DNA from: Euryarchaeota archaeon UBA552
GTDB taxonomy: Archaea > Thermoplasmatota > Poseidoniia > Poseidoniales > Thalassarchaeaceae
Length of the DNA stretch: 64,000 bases
Assembly (NCBI GenBank): GCA_002499585.1
Contig: DAMH01000012.1
Coordinates: 13,010-77,009, forward strand
Direction: 5' to 3'
Within the stretch, counting starts at the first letter, position 1. Each line of letters begins with the position of its first letter. The notes under the pieces are model-generated. The model did not search any database. It saw nothing but the letters and a program-made list of their open reading frames with translations, and was not told where the DNA came from. The translations under genes and the position numbers were made by a program. Positions 26,612 through 35,094 of this stretch are shown here, in pieces.

Positions 26612-27778
26612 TTAATCCGGATCCCTAGATAAGAGCATGCCCACGGCATTCCCTCCCCCTAGACACAAGGTTACGATTCCCTTCTTGCCGTTAGTTCGCT
26701 CCATTGAATTCAGCAAACTCATCAGACAACGCGCTCCTGAGGCCCCGAGCGGGTGACCAATTGCTATCGCTCCACCGTGTATGTTGAACCGCTTCTCGTC
26801 CACATTGAAATGATCCTTGATACCACATGAGGCGGTTGCGAAGGCTTCATTGTGTTCGAAGAGGTCTATATCCTCCACAGTCAGATCGTTCCTGGTCAAG
26901 AGTGATTCAATGCAAGGGATGGGCGCGGACATGACTCTTGAGGGGGAGACCCCTGAGGTCTCAAAATCAATAATGTCCGCGATTATCGGCCACCCCATCT
27001 TCTTAGCAACCTCTTTCGAGCATACCATGACTGCGGCAGCACCATCGCTAAGTTGACTTGAATTTCCGGCCGTAACAACGCCGCCGTCCTTGAAAACAGG
27101 GTTCAGATCGGCGAGTTTTGACAAAGACGTGTCGTCCCTAATCCCTTCATCCCTGTCAAGGCATTCCATAGGGACAACCTCTCGGTCAAACCAACCAGTC
27201 GACCATGCATGGGAAGCCCTTCGATGGGAGTTTAGGGCATATATGTCGGCCGTATTGCGGTCTACTCCCTCTTCTGTGGCAATAGTTTCCCCTGATATCC
27301 CCATGTGATCGCCGGAAAACGCATCTGTTAAACCGTCTTTTTGCAACAAAGAGATCAGACTGGATTGCTCAATTGGGGTTCTCTTGTCTATATTTTGTGC
27401 GATAAACGGTGCATTTGTCATAGACTCCATCCCTCCTGCTATCACAACTTTCGATCGACCAGACTCGATCTCCATGGCAGCAATCATGACCGCTTTCAAT
27501 GATGAACCGCAGACTTTGTTGACTGTTGTGGCGGGTGTTTCCACAGGAAGTCCGGCGCCAAGGCAAGCCTGTCTTGCCGGAGCTTGGCCAGCACCTCCTT
27601 GCAGTACCATGCCCATGTATACTGCGTCGATATGCCCGTCAGCCGGCGTTATATCAAGGGAGTCCATCAGACCACAGATAGCCTTTGAACCCAGATCGAT
27701 GGCACTAAATCGAGCTAGACTCCCCCTGTATCTACCGAATGGAGTTCTGGAATAACCCACAATGACAGGCTGAGGCAC
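26612..27778 (-). CDS. Acetyl-CoA acetyltransferase (thiolase)
   Basis: Thiolase of 388 residues. The acyl-carrying Cys is at 90 (VNKVCGSSLKA), with HNEAFA, GGAIAIGHPLGASGAR (His) and CLGGGNAVG (second Cys) at the C-terminus, matching the biosynthetic/degradative thiolase family. It joins or cleaves acetoacetyl-CoA or longer 3-ketoacyl-CoA. The start is a GTG. No HMG-CoA synthase is beside it, so mevalonate or beta-oxidation roles cannot be separated. It is the first gene of the rpoK-ctaA-ctaB series. Confidence 0.9.
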   Translation of the reverse strand: MPQPVIVGYSRTPFGRYRGSLARFSAIDLGSKAICGLMDSLDITPADGHIDAVYMGMVLQGGAGQAPARQACLGAGLPVETPATTVNKVCGSSLKAVMIAAMEIESGRSKVVIAGGMESMTNAPFIAQNIDKRTPIEQSSLISLLQKDGLTDAFSGDHMGISGETIATEEGVDRNTADIYALNSHRRASHAWSTGWFDREVVPMECLDRDEGIRDDTSLSKLADLNPVFKDGGVVTAGNSSQLSDGAAAVMVCSKEVAKKMGWPIIADIIDFETSGVSPSRVMSAPIPCIESLLTRNDLTVEDIDLFEHNEAFATASCGIKDHFNVDEKRFNIHGGAIAIGHPLGASGARCLMSLLNSMERTNGKKGIVTLCLGGGNAVGMLLSRDPD

Positions 27779-27844
27779 ATTGCATGCTGGTGTCAGATAG
27801 ATTTCAATACCACGGTTAGAGGTTCGGGAAAAATTTAGTCAAAC

Positions 27845-28927
27845 TCAGGATCCGACCGTGAATCCATAGAATTCCGGGTTTCCAATCTTCGGCCTGAGGC
27901 CCGGGCGAACCAGCACCGTCCTAACTCCCCATAAATCTGTGAAGACTCGGTATGCTGCGGTTGCATCGAGATAGTCTACTCCGGAAGAACCTCCCGTCCC
28001 AACCCGGCGCCCGATTATCCTTTCAACCATCCTCGCATGAGAATGCCTCCACTTCACCATAGACTCCTCCAGTTCCACGACTGCATCAACCAGCGCCCTT
28101 GGCCATGTCAAAAGTGGAAGCTCACGATATGACTCAATGAAGAGCAAACCTGCCCTTGCCCTATCCACATCACCACCTGGCAATAGGAAATCTCGTGCCT
28201 GTGACCTAGCCGCATCGAATCTTGACTCAACCATTTCCTGCTTCATATCCGTGGTCTTCATCATGAAATCCTGTTGATCGTGAGAATGTTTGTTGAATGC
28301 CTCGAGGTGAGCCTGAACATAATCCTCGACAGTAATTGCATCATCCGGGTCGTCAACCCGTGAGCCCATGATCGGAGTTCTCTTCACCCACGACATCACC
28401 ACCTCCAGTAAGGAAGGTTTCGAACTAGCCTCTATCAGTTTATCCAGAGCGTGTTGCTGGCCTGGGTCACCGCTGACGATCTTCCTAAACTGTTCTATGG
28501 GGTCGAAATTAGAACCTCTCATCGAGTTTGTAAGCCCCAGTACAATTTCGAGCTCTCTCATCTGGTACGATTCGAAGCCCGAAGCCGTCCCCAACTCGTC
28601 TCTAAATGCTAAAAAACCCTGAGGAGTCAGGGTCTCAAGAACACTCCACTGGTGTGCCATGAGACCGAAAATCTCAGTCACTCGACGCATTCCATGCACG
28701 CACGATGGTATGGCCTTTTCTGGTACTTCCGAGGCTCCGAGCTCATCCCTAACTTCCTTCAGTTGGTGAATTATCTGTTTGAACCACAACTCAAAAGTTT
28801 GGTGTACGATAATGAAGTGTAGTTCATCGTTGGAAATATCCTTGCCGTCCCTCTGAAGAGAAAGTAAATCATCCAGTTGAAGGTAGGATCCGTAGGTCAA
28901 TTCTGGTACTGAGGCACTGTCATCCAT
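27845..28927 (-). CDS. Tryptophan 2,3-dioxygenase
   Basis: Heme dioxygenase that opens the tryptophan indole ring to N-formylkynurenine. Visible family marks are YGSYLQLDDLL at the N-terminus, IIVHQTFELWFKQ (substrate-site His and Phe), the RHSHARMVERIIG segment with the heme-ligand His and GTGGSSGVDYL, which binds the substrate carboxylate. At 360 residues it is slightly longer than bacterial forms. It stands alone: no kynurenine formamidase or kynureninase is adjacent, but an ALDH8A1-like dehydrogenase is present at 44839-46296. Confidence 0.92.
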   Translation of the reverse strand: MDDSASVPELTYGSYLQLDDLLSLQRDGKDISNDELHFIIVHQTFELWFKQIIHQLKEVRDELGASEVPEKAIPSCVHGMRRVTEIFGLMAHQWSVLETLTPQGFLAFRDELGTASGFESYQMRELEIVLGLTNSMRGSNFDPIEQFRKIVSGDPGQQHALDKLIEASSKPSLLEVVMSWVKRTPIMGSRVDDPDDAITVEDYVQAHLEAFNKHSHDQQDFMMKTTDMKQEMVESRFDAARSQARDFLLPGGDVDRARAGLLFIESYRELPLLTWPRALVDAVVELEESMVKWRHSHARMVERIIGRRVGTGGSSGVDYLDATAAYRVFTDLWGVRTVLVRPGLRPKIGNPEFYGFTVGS

Positions 28928-28979
28928 GGCCTTCCAATGACTAACCTGACTTATCAGTTGAGGTGTTTGATGGCCAGCA

Positions 28980-29567
28980 TTGATAACATTCGTCCTTGAC
29001 CACGAGAGTGTGGTTCAGATTCCTGATGCTGTGAGGGTGGAACCAAGCTTATTGCTGAGGATCGCACGCCCAGAAGATGCTAAAGAACTCTATTCACTCG
29101 TTGAAAAAAATCGAGTTTACCTCAGAGAGTGGCTCCCCTGGTTAGACGACGCAGAATCTATTGAGGATGAAATTGATTTCATCAAAGACCAACAAAAAAG
29201 GGCCTCCCTCAAGAAAGGCTGTTTGTTTCTAATTGAACTTGAAAACGATATCGTGGGCACTGTGAGCCTGAATAGCATAGACCTTGGAAATCTCACGGGC
29301 TGGATAGGCTATTGGCTGGACAAAGATCACTCTGGAAGAGGAATCATGACTAAATCTGTGGCAGCGATCGTGGATGTGTTGTTGGTTAGTTGTGGATTCA
29401 ATAGAATCGTTATCGAGGTAGGGGAGAATAACCCATCCTCCCTTGCGATACCCAAGAGGATGGGATTCAGGAATGAGGGGACAAGTCTTGAGAGGCTATG
29501 GATGTATGACCGTTGGGTGAACAGCACACAGTTCGCCATAACCGCCTCTGAATGGGAGAAAAAGTAG
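28980..29567 (+). CDS. GNAT acetyltransferase, RimJ/RimL-like
   Basis: Acetyl-CoA-dependent N-acetyltransferase. It has LLLRIARPEDAKEL at the start of the fold, WIGYWLDKDHSGRGIMT (acetyl-CoA pyrophosphate loop) and NPSSLAIPKRMGFRNEGT, which together match the RimJ/RimL ribosomal-protein Nα-acetyltransferase branch. The start is uncertain: TTG at 28980 or GTG at 29010. An out-of-frame ATG at 28970 with a good GAGGTG hits a stop soon after. Its TAG directly abuts the TAA of the convergent Rqc2 gene. Confidence 0.82.
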   Translation: MITFVLDHESVVQIPDAVRVEPSLLLRIARPEDAKELYSLVEKNRVYLREWLPWLDDAESIEDEIDFIKDQQKRASLKKGCLFLIELENDIVGTVSLNSIDLGNLTGWIGYWLDKDHSGRGIMTKSVAAIVDVLLVSCGFNRIVIEVGENNPSSLAIPKRMGFRNEGTSLERLWMYDRWVNSTQFAITASEWEKK

Positions 29568-31664
29568 TTACATTCTGAGTAGACCATTGTCTTTCAGATC
29601 GCAACTTCCCGGAGGTAAAGAACTCAAAACCTCATCATGATTCAAACCTGTAGATTTGGAAATCAAAGATGCTATTTTTTCCTTTTTGACCCTCCCCGGG
29701 AGGACCTCGACCCATCTAAGGCAAACCTCACTCACCGCCTCAACCGAACCAGGTATAGGGATTGGAATGCCGTTTACAGTAGCCAAACCAATTGCCATCC
29801 TCATAGTGAGCCCTCGATGCCATCCCCTCGTACCTCGAACAACAAATGACCCCCTCCCAAGCGACTCACCGCTTTCGGTGGCCTTACTGACTTGAGAGGG
29901 CCTGACGTGGAATGCTGTAGCAGCAGCAGACCCTGCACCCCATGCTCTGGACCAGCAAGCAGCTATTGTTGCTGCTTCTAATTTCTCATGGTCAGGGAGA
30001 AAGTAGAGATCCTCCGGTGAATCTTCTGTGGTCTGAGCGATAATCAGTTGTGGCAGATCTTCGGAAATCTTGCCACTATTTTCGGCTAAATGTAGTCTGT
30101 CTAACTTTTTGAGCGCACAGGAAGGAGCTCCGTGCAGGTCTGCGTGAAAGTAAAGATCTCCTTTGGTGAGATGCCTCTTTACTATCGCGTCATTTCCCTT
30201 TGAATCCCTTCCTCCGACCATGATCCTACCTTTCCCGATAATTGCCCACCTGTGTCTCTCAAACCAATATTTTCTGGTTCTATTTCCTGTGGCTACTCGT
30301 CCCAGAGCTTTGTCCTTTCGCATCTTCTTGTCGACTTTCTTCTGTTCCCTTTGTGTCTCTTCGAACGCCTTTTTCGCCCCCTCAGATTTCGACTTCAAAA
30401 TTTTGGCCCTTTCAAAATAAACCTGCGAGCTTTGGTGTATGGTCTTATCAATTTGAATCTCCACTTCCTTTTCAGGCAACCCATGCTCATTCTGTAGGTA
30501 AACTAGGGCAGTTTTTTTTGAGGGATCGATTTTCGACACCCATTTTGACGCCTTGAAGGTGGAGACAGTACTCCCCCAACCATCTTTTGATATGCTTTCT
30601 TTCAATTGGGATCTGATGCTCTCCAGATGAGCCCAAGATTGTAGCATCGCAGATCCTGATTTCTGAAGGAGACGGGCTTCCTCAGTGAAAGCCTCAATTC
30701 CCTTTTTCTGTTGCTCAGCCCGGCGAGACAACTTGTCACCTTCCGGCTCCCCTACTTCTTCTGAGATCTTTTCTTTCACTCGTCTCTGAAATGCTCCCGA
30801 ATCGTAGTCACCATAAATTGCGTCAATCGCCCCACTGAGTGTTTGAAATGACTCTCTTTTTGCATCTTCAGAAGGAGGATGAGAAAAAGGCGAATAGGAT
30901 CTTTTTTCCGGATTTCCACTTTCAATCCAAACTGAAGCCTCGGTTTGACTATTCGCTTGGTGGATCAATTCCTTGATGGAATCGGTAATCAGCACTTTAT
31001 GCCCTTCTTCCAAGTCTCGCACCGAGGATCTCGGATTGATATCTGCAAGTCTACAGACTAAGTTGGCATAGGATCTTCCAAGGTTAGCCCGACCTGCCAG
31101 AGTCTTTTCCAAATCCTGATCTGCCTCCCTGAACATGTTGAATAACTCTTCATGACCGAGGGTTCTTGGGTCCATCGAAGCAGGTGGCGGCGAGTAAACT
31201 TCTCCTCTCTTCAGTATCCTAGATCTGTAAGCCGCGCTTGTTAGGGGCTGAATTATCCTCCCCTCTTCGCCGACTAATATGACATTGCCATCTCTGAACA
31301 ACTCGATGATAAGCGAAACTTTTCCTCTGCCATGTTCGAATTCAAGCCAAAGGATCCGGTCAAAACCAATTTGTTGAACTGATACTAACCTAGCATTACT
31401 CAGTTGCTTGCGCATTGTCATTGCAAATGGTGATGGGTTCTGTGGCATGGGCCTGTCTCGCTTTGAAATGTAGGCCCTTTTTCCCCTCACGATTACCAAA
31501 TCCATGGGTGGAGAGCCCGTTTTTTTGATCCTGAGTACTATCTGTTCGTAATGTGGCTGATACGATTTTTGTGCCCTTGCTCCTATCAAATCCTTCAATT
31601 CGACATTCATTCTGGCGACATCAAAGGATGACATCCCCCTGTCTACAGGCCCGCTCATCATCAT
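29568..31664 (-). CDS. NFACT/Rqc2-type ribosome quality control protein
   Basis: Archaeal relative of Rqc2/NEMF/RqcH, which binds obstructed large ribosomal subunits with peptidyl-tRNA. An N-terminal NFACT-N domain (SSFDVARMNVEL, FRDGNVILVGEEG) is followed by helix-hairpin-helix and coiled-coil regions (~230-480) and an NFACT-R domain (IMVGGRDSKGNDAIVKRH and GDLYFHADLHGAPS). About 698 residues. A row of ATG codons at 31664-31658 follows AGGTGA; ATG at 31682 would overlap the rhomboid gene by ten bases. It is co-transcribed downstream of the rhomboid gene. Confidence 0.88.
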   Translation of the reverse strand: MMMSGPVDRGMSSFDVARMNVELKDLIGARAQKSYQPHYEQIVLRIKKTGSPPMDLVIVRGKRAYISKRDRPMPQNPSPFAMTMRKQLSNARLVSVQQIGFDRILWLEFEHGRGKVSLIIELFRDGNVILVGEEGRIIQPLTSAAYRSRILKRGEVYSPPPASMDPRTLGHEELFNMFREADQDLEKTLAGRANLGRSYANLVCRLADINPRSSVRDLEEGHKVLITDSIKELIHQANSQTEASVWIESGNPEKRSYSPFSHPPSEDAKRESFQTLSGAIDAIYGDYDSGAFQRRVKEKISEEVGEPEGDKLSRRAEQQKKGIEAFTEEARLLQKSGSAMLQSWAHLESIRSQLKESISKDGWGSTVSTFKASKWVSKIDPSKKTALVYLQNEHGLPEKEVEIQIDKTIHQSSQVYFERAKILKSKSEGAKKAFEETQREQKKVDKKMRKDKALGRVATGNRTRKYWFERHRWAIIGKGRIMVGGRDSKGNDAIVKRHLTKGDLYFHADLHGAPSCALKKLDRLHLAENSGKISEDLPQLIIAQTTEDSPEDLYFLPDHEKLEAATIAACWSRAWGAGSAAATAFHVRPSQVSKATESGESLGRGSFVVRGTRGWHRGLTMRMAIGLATVNGIPIPIPGSVEAVSEVCLRWVEVLPGRVKKEKIASLISKSTGLNHDEVLSSLPPGSCDLKDNGLLRM

Positions 31665-31672
31665 CACCTGTA

Positions 31673-32632
31673 TCAGGGCCATGAAAGATGCTTGCGGTCA
31701 TCTGAACATGTTACTTGATATCGATTCAATCTATCAGGCCCGGCAATCAAAGAAGCCCCGCATTCTGGGCAGGTGGCGTGATCTGCTAGTTCCTCAAGCC
31801 ATGCTCTGCGAGTCTCCAACTCATCCCCCTCGTCCCGTAATCTCCCCAGTATTCTCGACACCTCCACAGGAGTGTCAGAGCCAACGCTACTCCATGGGTC
31901 TGGCCCTATTGATGGCATTCCTTCCGCCACGTCCTCTTCAAATTCATCTTCAAGTGGAACAGGCCCCGACCTCGCAATGGGCCTGGAGACCAGGTACGCG
32001 CCAAAGAACCCACCGACGTGTGCAAGATGTGCTATTTTCGTTTCACCGCCATGGTCAGAAACATCGTACATTATGAAAACCTCCAAGCCAAGTCGTACCA
32101 TACATATGACCCAGACTGGCCAGGCCCTGATTAAGAAAAGCAAGGGGAACTCAACCTCATCCCTCGGCCAACATGCCATGTAAGCTCCCAATAAACCGAA
32201 TGCAGCACCACTTGCGCCCACGCACCTTGTCGGGTCCTCTGCATGTGTCAGTACCCATGCAATATTCCCGGATAGCAATCCGAGGAAGTATATGGCCAAC
32301 CATCGCTTTGCGCCCAATTTTTGTTCTAACGGCACCCCCAATAGGGCTATGACGAGAATGTTTGATAGAACATGCAACCATCCTGAGTGCAACCATGCAG
32401 CAGTAATCCACCTGTGAGCCACGGAAGGCTCAAATGCAATCAGCGGAATCAACGACAGAAAATCAAAAGGTTGGAAATTCAGTCCGAATACCCTGATAGC
32501 CTCTTGCCAAAATGATACTAAAAGCAGTGACAAGACAGTCGCAAGTGCGACACTCACTTCCATTTTGATCGAGTAGATGTATGGGCCGATTGCGAAAAGA
32601 AGTAGTAGCCCTAACAAAAAGTAATCACCCAT
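31673..32632 (-). CDS. Rhomboid intramembrane protease with C-terminal zinc knuckle
   Basis: Intramembrane serine protease: catalytic Ser141 (CVGASGAAFG) and His205 (HLAHVGG), with the RWITAAWLHSGWLHVLSN entry segment. About seven helices precede a cytoplasmic tail. The tail (~225-319) is acidic, then helical, and ends with CPECGAS...VTCSDDRKHLSWP, a probable zinc site from Cys288, Cys291, Cys309 and perhaps His315. The ATG at 32632 (MGDYFLLG) is preferred; the 57 residues upstream overlap the divergent ABC promoter region and do not look membrane-related. It is upstream of Rqc2 in one operon. Confidence 0.88.
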   Translation of the reverse strand: MGDYFLLGLLLLFAIGPYIYSIKMEVSVALATVLSLLLVSFWQEAIRVFGLNFQPFDFLSLIPLIAFEPSVAHRWITAAWLHSGWLHVLSNILVIALLGVPLEQKLGAKRWLAIYFLGLLSGNIAWVLTHAEDPTRCVGASGAAFGLLGAYMACWPRDEVEFPLLFLIRAWPVWVICMVRLGLEVFIMYDVSDHGGETKIAHLAHVGGFFGAYLVSRPIARSGPVPLEDEFEEDVAEGMPSIGPDPWSSVGSDTPVEVSRILGRLRDEGDELETRRAWLEELADHATCPECGASLIAGPDRLNRYQVTCSDDRKHLSWP

Positions 32633-32733
32633 AGTCAGGTCGAACCACCAAACTTCCAAGATAGCACCCCGAACACACCCAACAGCCCTCCCACGATAGC
32701 CCCTCCGGCTGAATCCGGTGAACTGAAAGGACT

Positions 32734-34152
32734 GTGCCAACTCCAATGACCGTGACCGGACCCCTCTTGACGGCCAGTGGAGTAACCGTTCAGAGGGGTA
32801 CAAGAGTGGTTTTGAAAGATATCGACCTTGCCATAGAAAGGGGAGAAATAGTCACACTCACAGGACAAAATGGATCAGGTAAAACAACTCTGTTGGAGAC
32901 AATAGCAGGGTTGCACTCGCTAAAAAAAGGCCGAGTAAAGGCTACTTATACAAACGGTAATGACATAATAATCAGAGATCTGAAAGGGAGAAGAACACCT
33001 GCACCCGGCGTTTCATTGGCGCTACAATCTGTTGGTGCCTGCCTAGATGAGTCGGTCATCGAGCGTCTAAGAACAGCATCATCCGTCGCCGGAATCAAAA
33101 TCGATGATGAGGCGCTGGAAACGGAGATGGAAAAATGGTCCGTTCTCCACAGGGCGAATGACAGATTAGCCATCCTCTCAAATGGTTTGAGAAAAAGAGT
33201 TTCAGTGTTATCAGCCCTTTTACCGGCCATGTTTTCGAACCATCAAAGACTCATCCTTCTCGATGAGCCGGGTGATGGGATGGATGATGAATCAAAGAAT
33301 ATCCTCAAATCTTCAATCATGATGATGAAAGACTCTGGGCACTCAATAGTTATCGTCACCCACGATACCTCAATGGTAGAGTTATCCGACAGGACAGTCG
33401 CACTCAGCAATGGAAAAATCACCACCTCAATTCAGAAATCTAGGAAACCCTCTCACGTGCCGTTACTAGATTCGTACGACGATAATTCCGGAATCAAAGA
33501 ATTTTGCAGATGGATCGTCGCAATTGAAAGAAGAAATCCAGTCGACACCATACAGAGACTCGTACCCGCTCTTCTCGCATTGTTCCTGATAAGATCTGTA
33601 GGGTTAGAGGACATAACTAACCAAAACACATATTCCCTTGCTTTCTATTTGCTTATCCCAGCGCTAGTGTCTGTTATGGCTCGCCCTGCACTCATTGACA
33701 GACTATCTGAAGAGCGATCAGGAGATTGGTGGCGTGCCCACCTCGGGAGATCAGTGCGACCATATGCTACAATACTAGGAGGCCCGTGGCTATTGCCGCT
33801 TCCACTTGTCTATCTATCATTTGCTGTGATTTCGTTCAATGCCACCCAGATTGATCAAAGTGCGCAGTATTGGCTCTGGTTGCCTGCACTCGCTTTGATC
33901 GATATAGGAATCGCAGCCACTGCCATTCAGATGCTTGTATCAGGCCTGGAGCGCAGTGGAGCAGTCGCTGTTTCTTTAATGATGATTATTTTGATCTGGC
34001 CATTTATGATGACTCTCGAAGCCACTGCGTTGTTGTTGGAAGAAGGATTTCAATACAATTTGGGTTTTGATACACCGCTGGGGCTCATAATCCTCTCCAG
34101 TTTGATATCAGCGGGAGTCTGGCTATCGGCAGTGGTAATTCCAGATCAATGA
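32734..34152 (+). CDS. CcmA-CcmB fusion: heme exporter ATPase fused to membrane subunit
   Basis: 472 residues joining two normally separate subunits. Residues 1-235 are an ABC ATPase: Walker A GQNGSGKT (44-51), a degenerate signature LSNGLRKR (148-155), Walker B LILLDEPGDGMD and His210. Residues ~260-472 hold about six membrane helices with the size of CcmB. The next gene is CcmC, so the assignment to the cytochrome c maturation ABC transporter is from context; CcmB itself has few fixed motifs. The GTG at 32734 has AAAGGA upstream; ATG at 32746 is possible. The promoter is probably in the 101-bp gap shared with the rhomboid gene. Confidence 0.78.
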   Translation: MPTPMTVTGPLLTASGVTVQRGTRVVLKDIDLAIERGEIVTLTGQNGSGKTTLLETIAGLHSLKKGRVKATYTNGNDIIIRDLKGRRTPAPGVSLALQSVGACLDESVIERLRTASSVAGIKIDDEALETEMEKWSVLHRANDRLAILSNGLRKRVSVLSALLPAMFSNHQRLILLDEPGDGMDDESKNILKSSIMMMKDSGHSIVIVTHDTSMVELSDRTVALSNGKITTSIQKSRKPSHVPLLDSYDDNSGIKEFCRWIVAIERRNPVDTIQRLVPALLALFLIRSVGLEDITNQNTYSLAFYLLIPALVSVMARPALIDRLSEERSGDWWRAHLGRSVRPYATILGGPWLLPLPLVYLSFAVISFNATQIDQSAQYWLWLPALALIDIGIAATAIQMLVSGLERSGAVAVSLMMIILIWPFMMTLEATALLLEEGFQYNLGFDTPLGLIILSSLISAGVWLSAVVIPDQ

Positions 34153-34183
34153 ATCAATGCATTCATTCATTCATGATGATTCA
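34150..34183 (+). other. Stem-loop with ATTC repeats between ccmAB and ccmC
   Basis: TGAATCA (34150-34156, overlapping the ccmAB stop) is the reverse complement of TGATTCA (34177-34183). The loop contains consecutive ATTC units. An RNA hairpin here could separate expression of ccmAB from ccmC, but the stem is only 7 bp. Confidence 0.3.
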
Positions 34184-34194
34184 GCCGGTGGTGC

Positions 34195-34935
34195 ATGGGC
34201 CGATCCGCCGGGCTGGGTGAAAATCGTTATCCCAATTTGGCTAATTACCTTGTCCTTGTAGGTGGAATTGGGGTTGCAATAACCGTTTTTCTAGGAACCT
34301 TCTGGGCTCCAGATGTTAATCCAAGCCAATGGAGAGCTCCAGAGGCCTACAGGATAATATTCTTGCACGTCCCATTCGCTTGGACATCATTCCTTGCTTT
34401 CACTGTTCTTTTCATAGGCTCGCTAGGCTGGTACATAACCCATTCAGACAAATCATGGAGGTTGGTCCAAACAGGCTCAGATCTAGGTTTATTATTCGGA
34501 ATCGGAGTAATTACCTCTGGTCCAATCTGGGGTATGGCTGAGTGGGGAGTCCCATGGGATTGGGCTGATTTAAGGTTGAATACATTCGGCCTTCTCACAG
34601 CAATAGCCCTGTTTATAGTGATGGCCAGAAGGTCTCAACCAGATCATGATTCATCCAGAGACACAATAGCATCGGCAGGATTGTTCGGTTTCATGTTGGT
34701 TCCAATTACCATAATTGCGACCACAATTTATCAAAAAAGGCACCCAGGAATCGTTGTTCTGGAGACAGAGGATACCGGCCTCGATCCTCAGATCAGGGCC
34801 GTCATGCTTCTTGGGTTCGCATCCTTGACCCTTCTCTTCATTGGCTTTTCAATAATTTCAAACCACCTCTACTCATTGGAGGCGTCCGCCGAGGACATTC
34901 TAAAAGACATGGATGAGAGGCCGGGGGGCGAGTGA
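34195..34935 (+). CDS. ccmC: Cytochrome c maturation protein CcmC
   Basis: Six-helix heme handling protein that loads heme onto the chaperone CcmE. The tryptophan-rich WWD segment SGPIWGMAEWGVPWDWADLR (108-127) and flanking histidines His58 (FLHVPFAW) and His183 (QKRHPG) are where CcmC needs heme ligands. 246 residues, typical. The stop TGA is followed immediately by the ATG of the CcmD-like gene. No ccmE, ccmF or apocytochrome gene is visible in the window. Confidence 0.9.
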   Translation: MGRSAGLGENRYPNLANYLVLVGGIGVAITVFLGTFWAPDVNPSQWRAPEAYRIIFLHVPFAWTSFLAFTVLFIGSLGWYITHSDKSWRLVQTGSDLGLLFGIGVITSGPIWGMAEWGVPWDWADLRLNTFGLLTAIALFIVMARRSQPDHDSSRDTIASAGLFGFMLVPITIIATTIYQKRHPGIVVLETEDTGLDPQIRAVMLLGFASLTLLFIGFSIISNHLYSLEASAEDILKDMDERPGGE

Positions 34936-35094
34936 ATGTCAGGATTCTATCATCTATTGCTTGCAGATTCCATACTCATTGGCATACTTGTCATTTATGG
35001 CCGATGGGTCCTGCTGAGGCATCGATCCCTTGAGGATTTTAGGACCAGCATTATTCAAATCCAACCCCTGCCACCAGATGAAGGCGAGGCATAA
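34936..35094 (+). CDS. CcmD-like small membrane protein
   Basis: 52 residues beginning MSGFYHLLLADS. One hydrophobic helix (about 4-27, ending YGRWVLL) is followed by RHR and a charged tail. Length, single helix, basic stop-transfer and position directly after ccmC all match CcmD, which holds holo-CcmE and CcmC together with the ABC subunits. The sequence itself is too short and variable for a firm family match. The ATG directly follows the ccmC TGA, and its TAA overlaps the NMD3 ATG (TAATG), so it is translationally coupled on both sides. It is easily missed by a length cut-off. Confidence 0.72.
   Translation: MSGFYHLLLADSILIGILVIYGRWVLLRHRSLEDFRTSIIQIQPLPPDEGEA

Noticed and set aside
32633..32803. 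57-residue N-terminal extension of the rhomboid
   Set aside because: It would overlap the divergent ccmAB start and is not hydrophobic; the ATG at 32632 begins the first helix.
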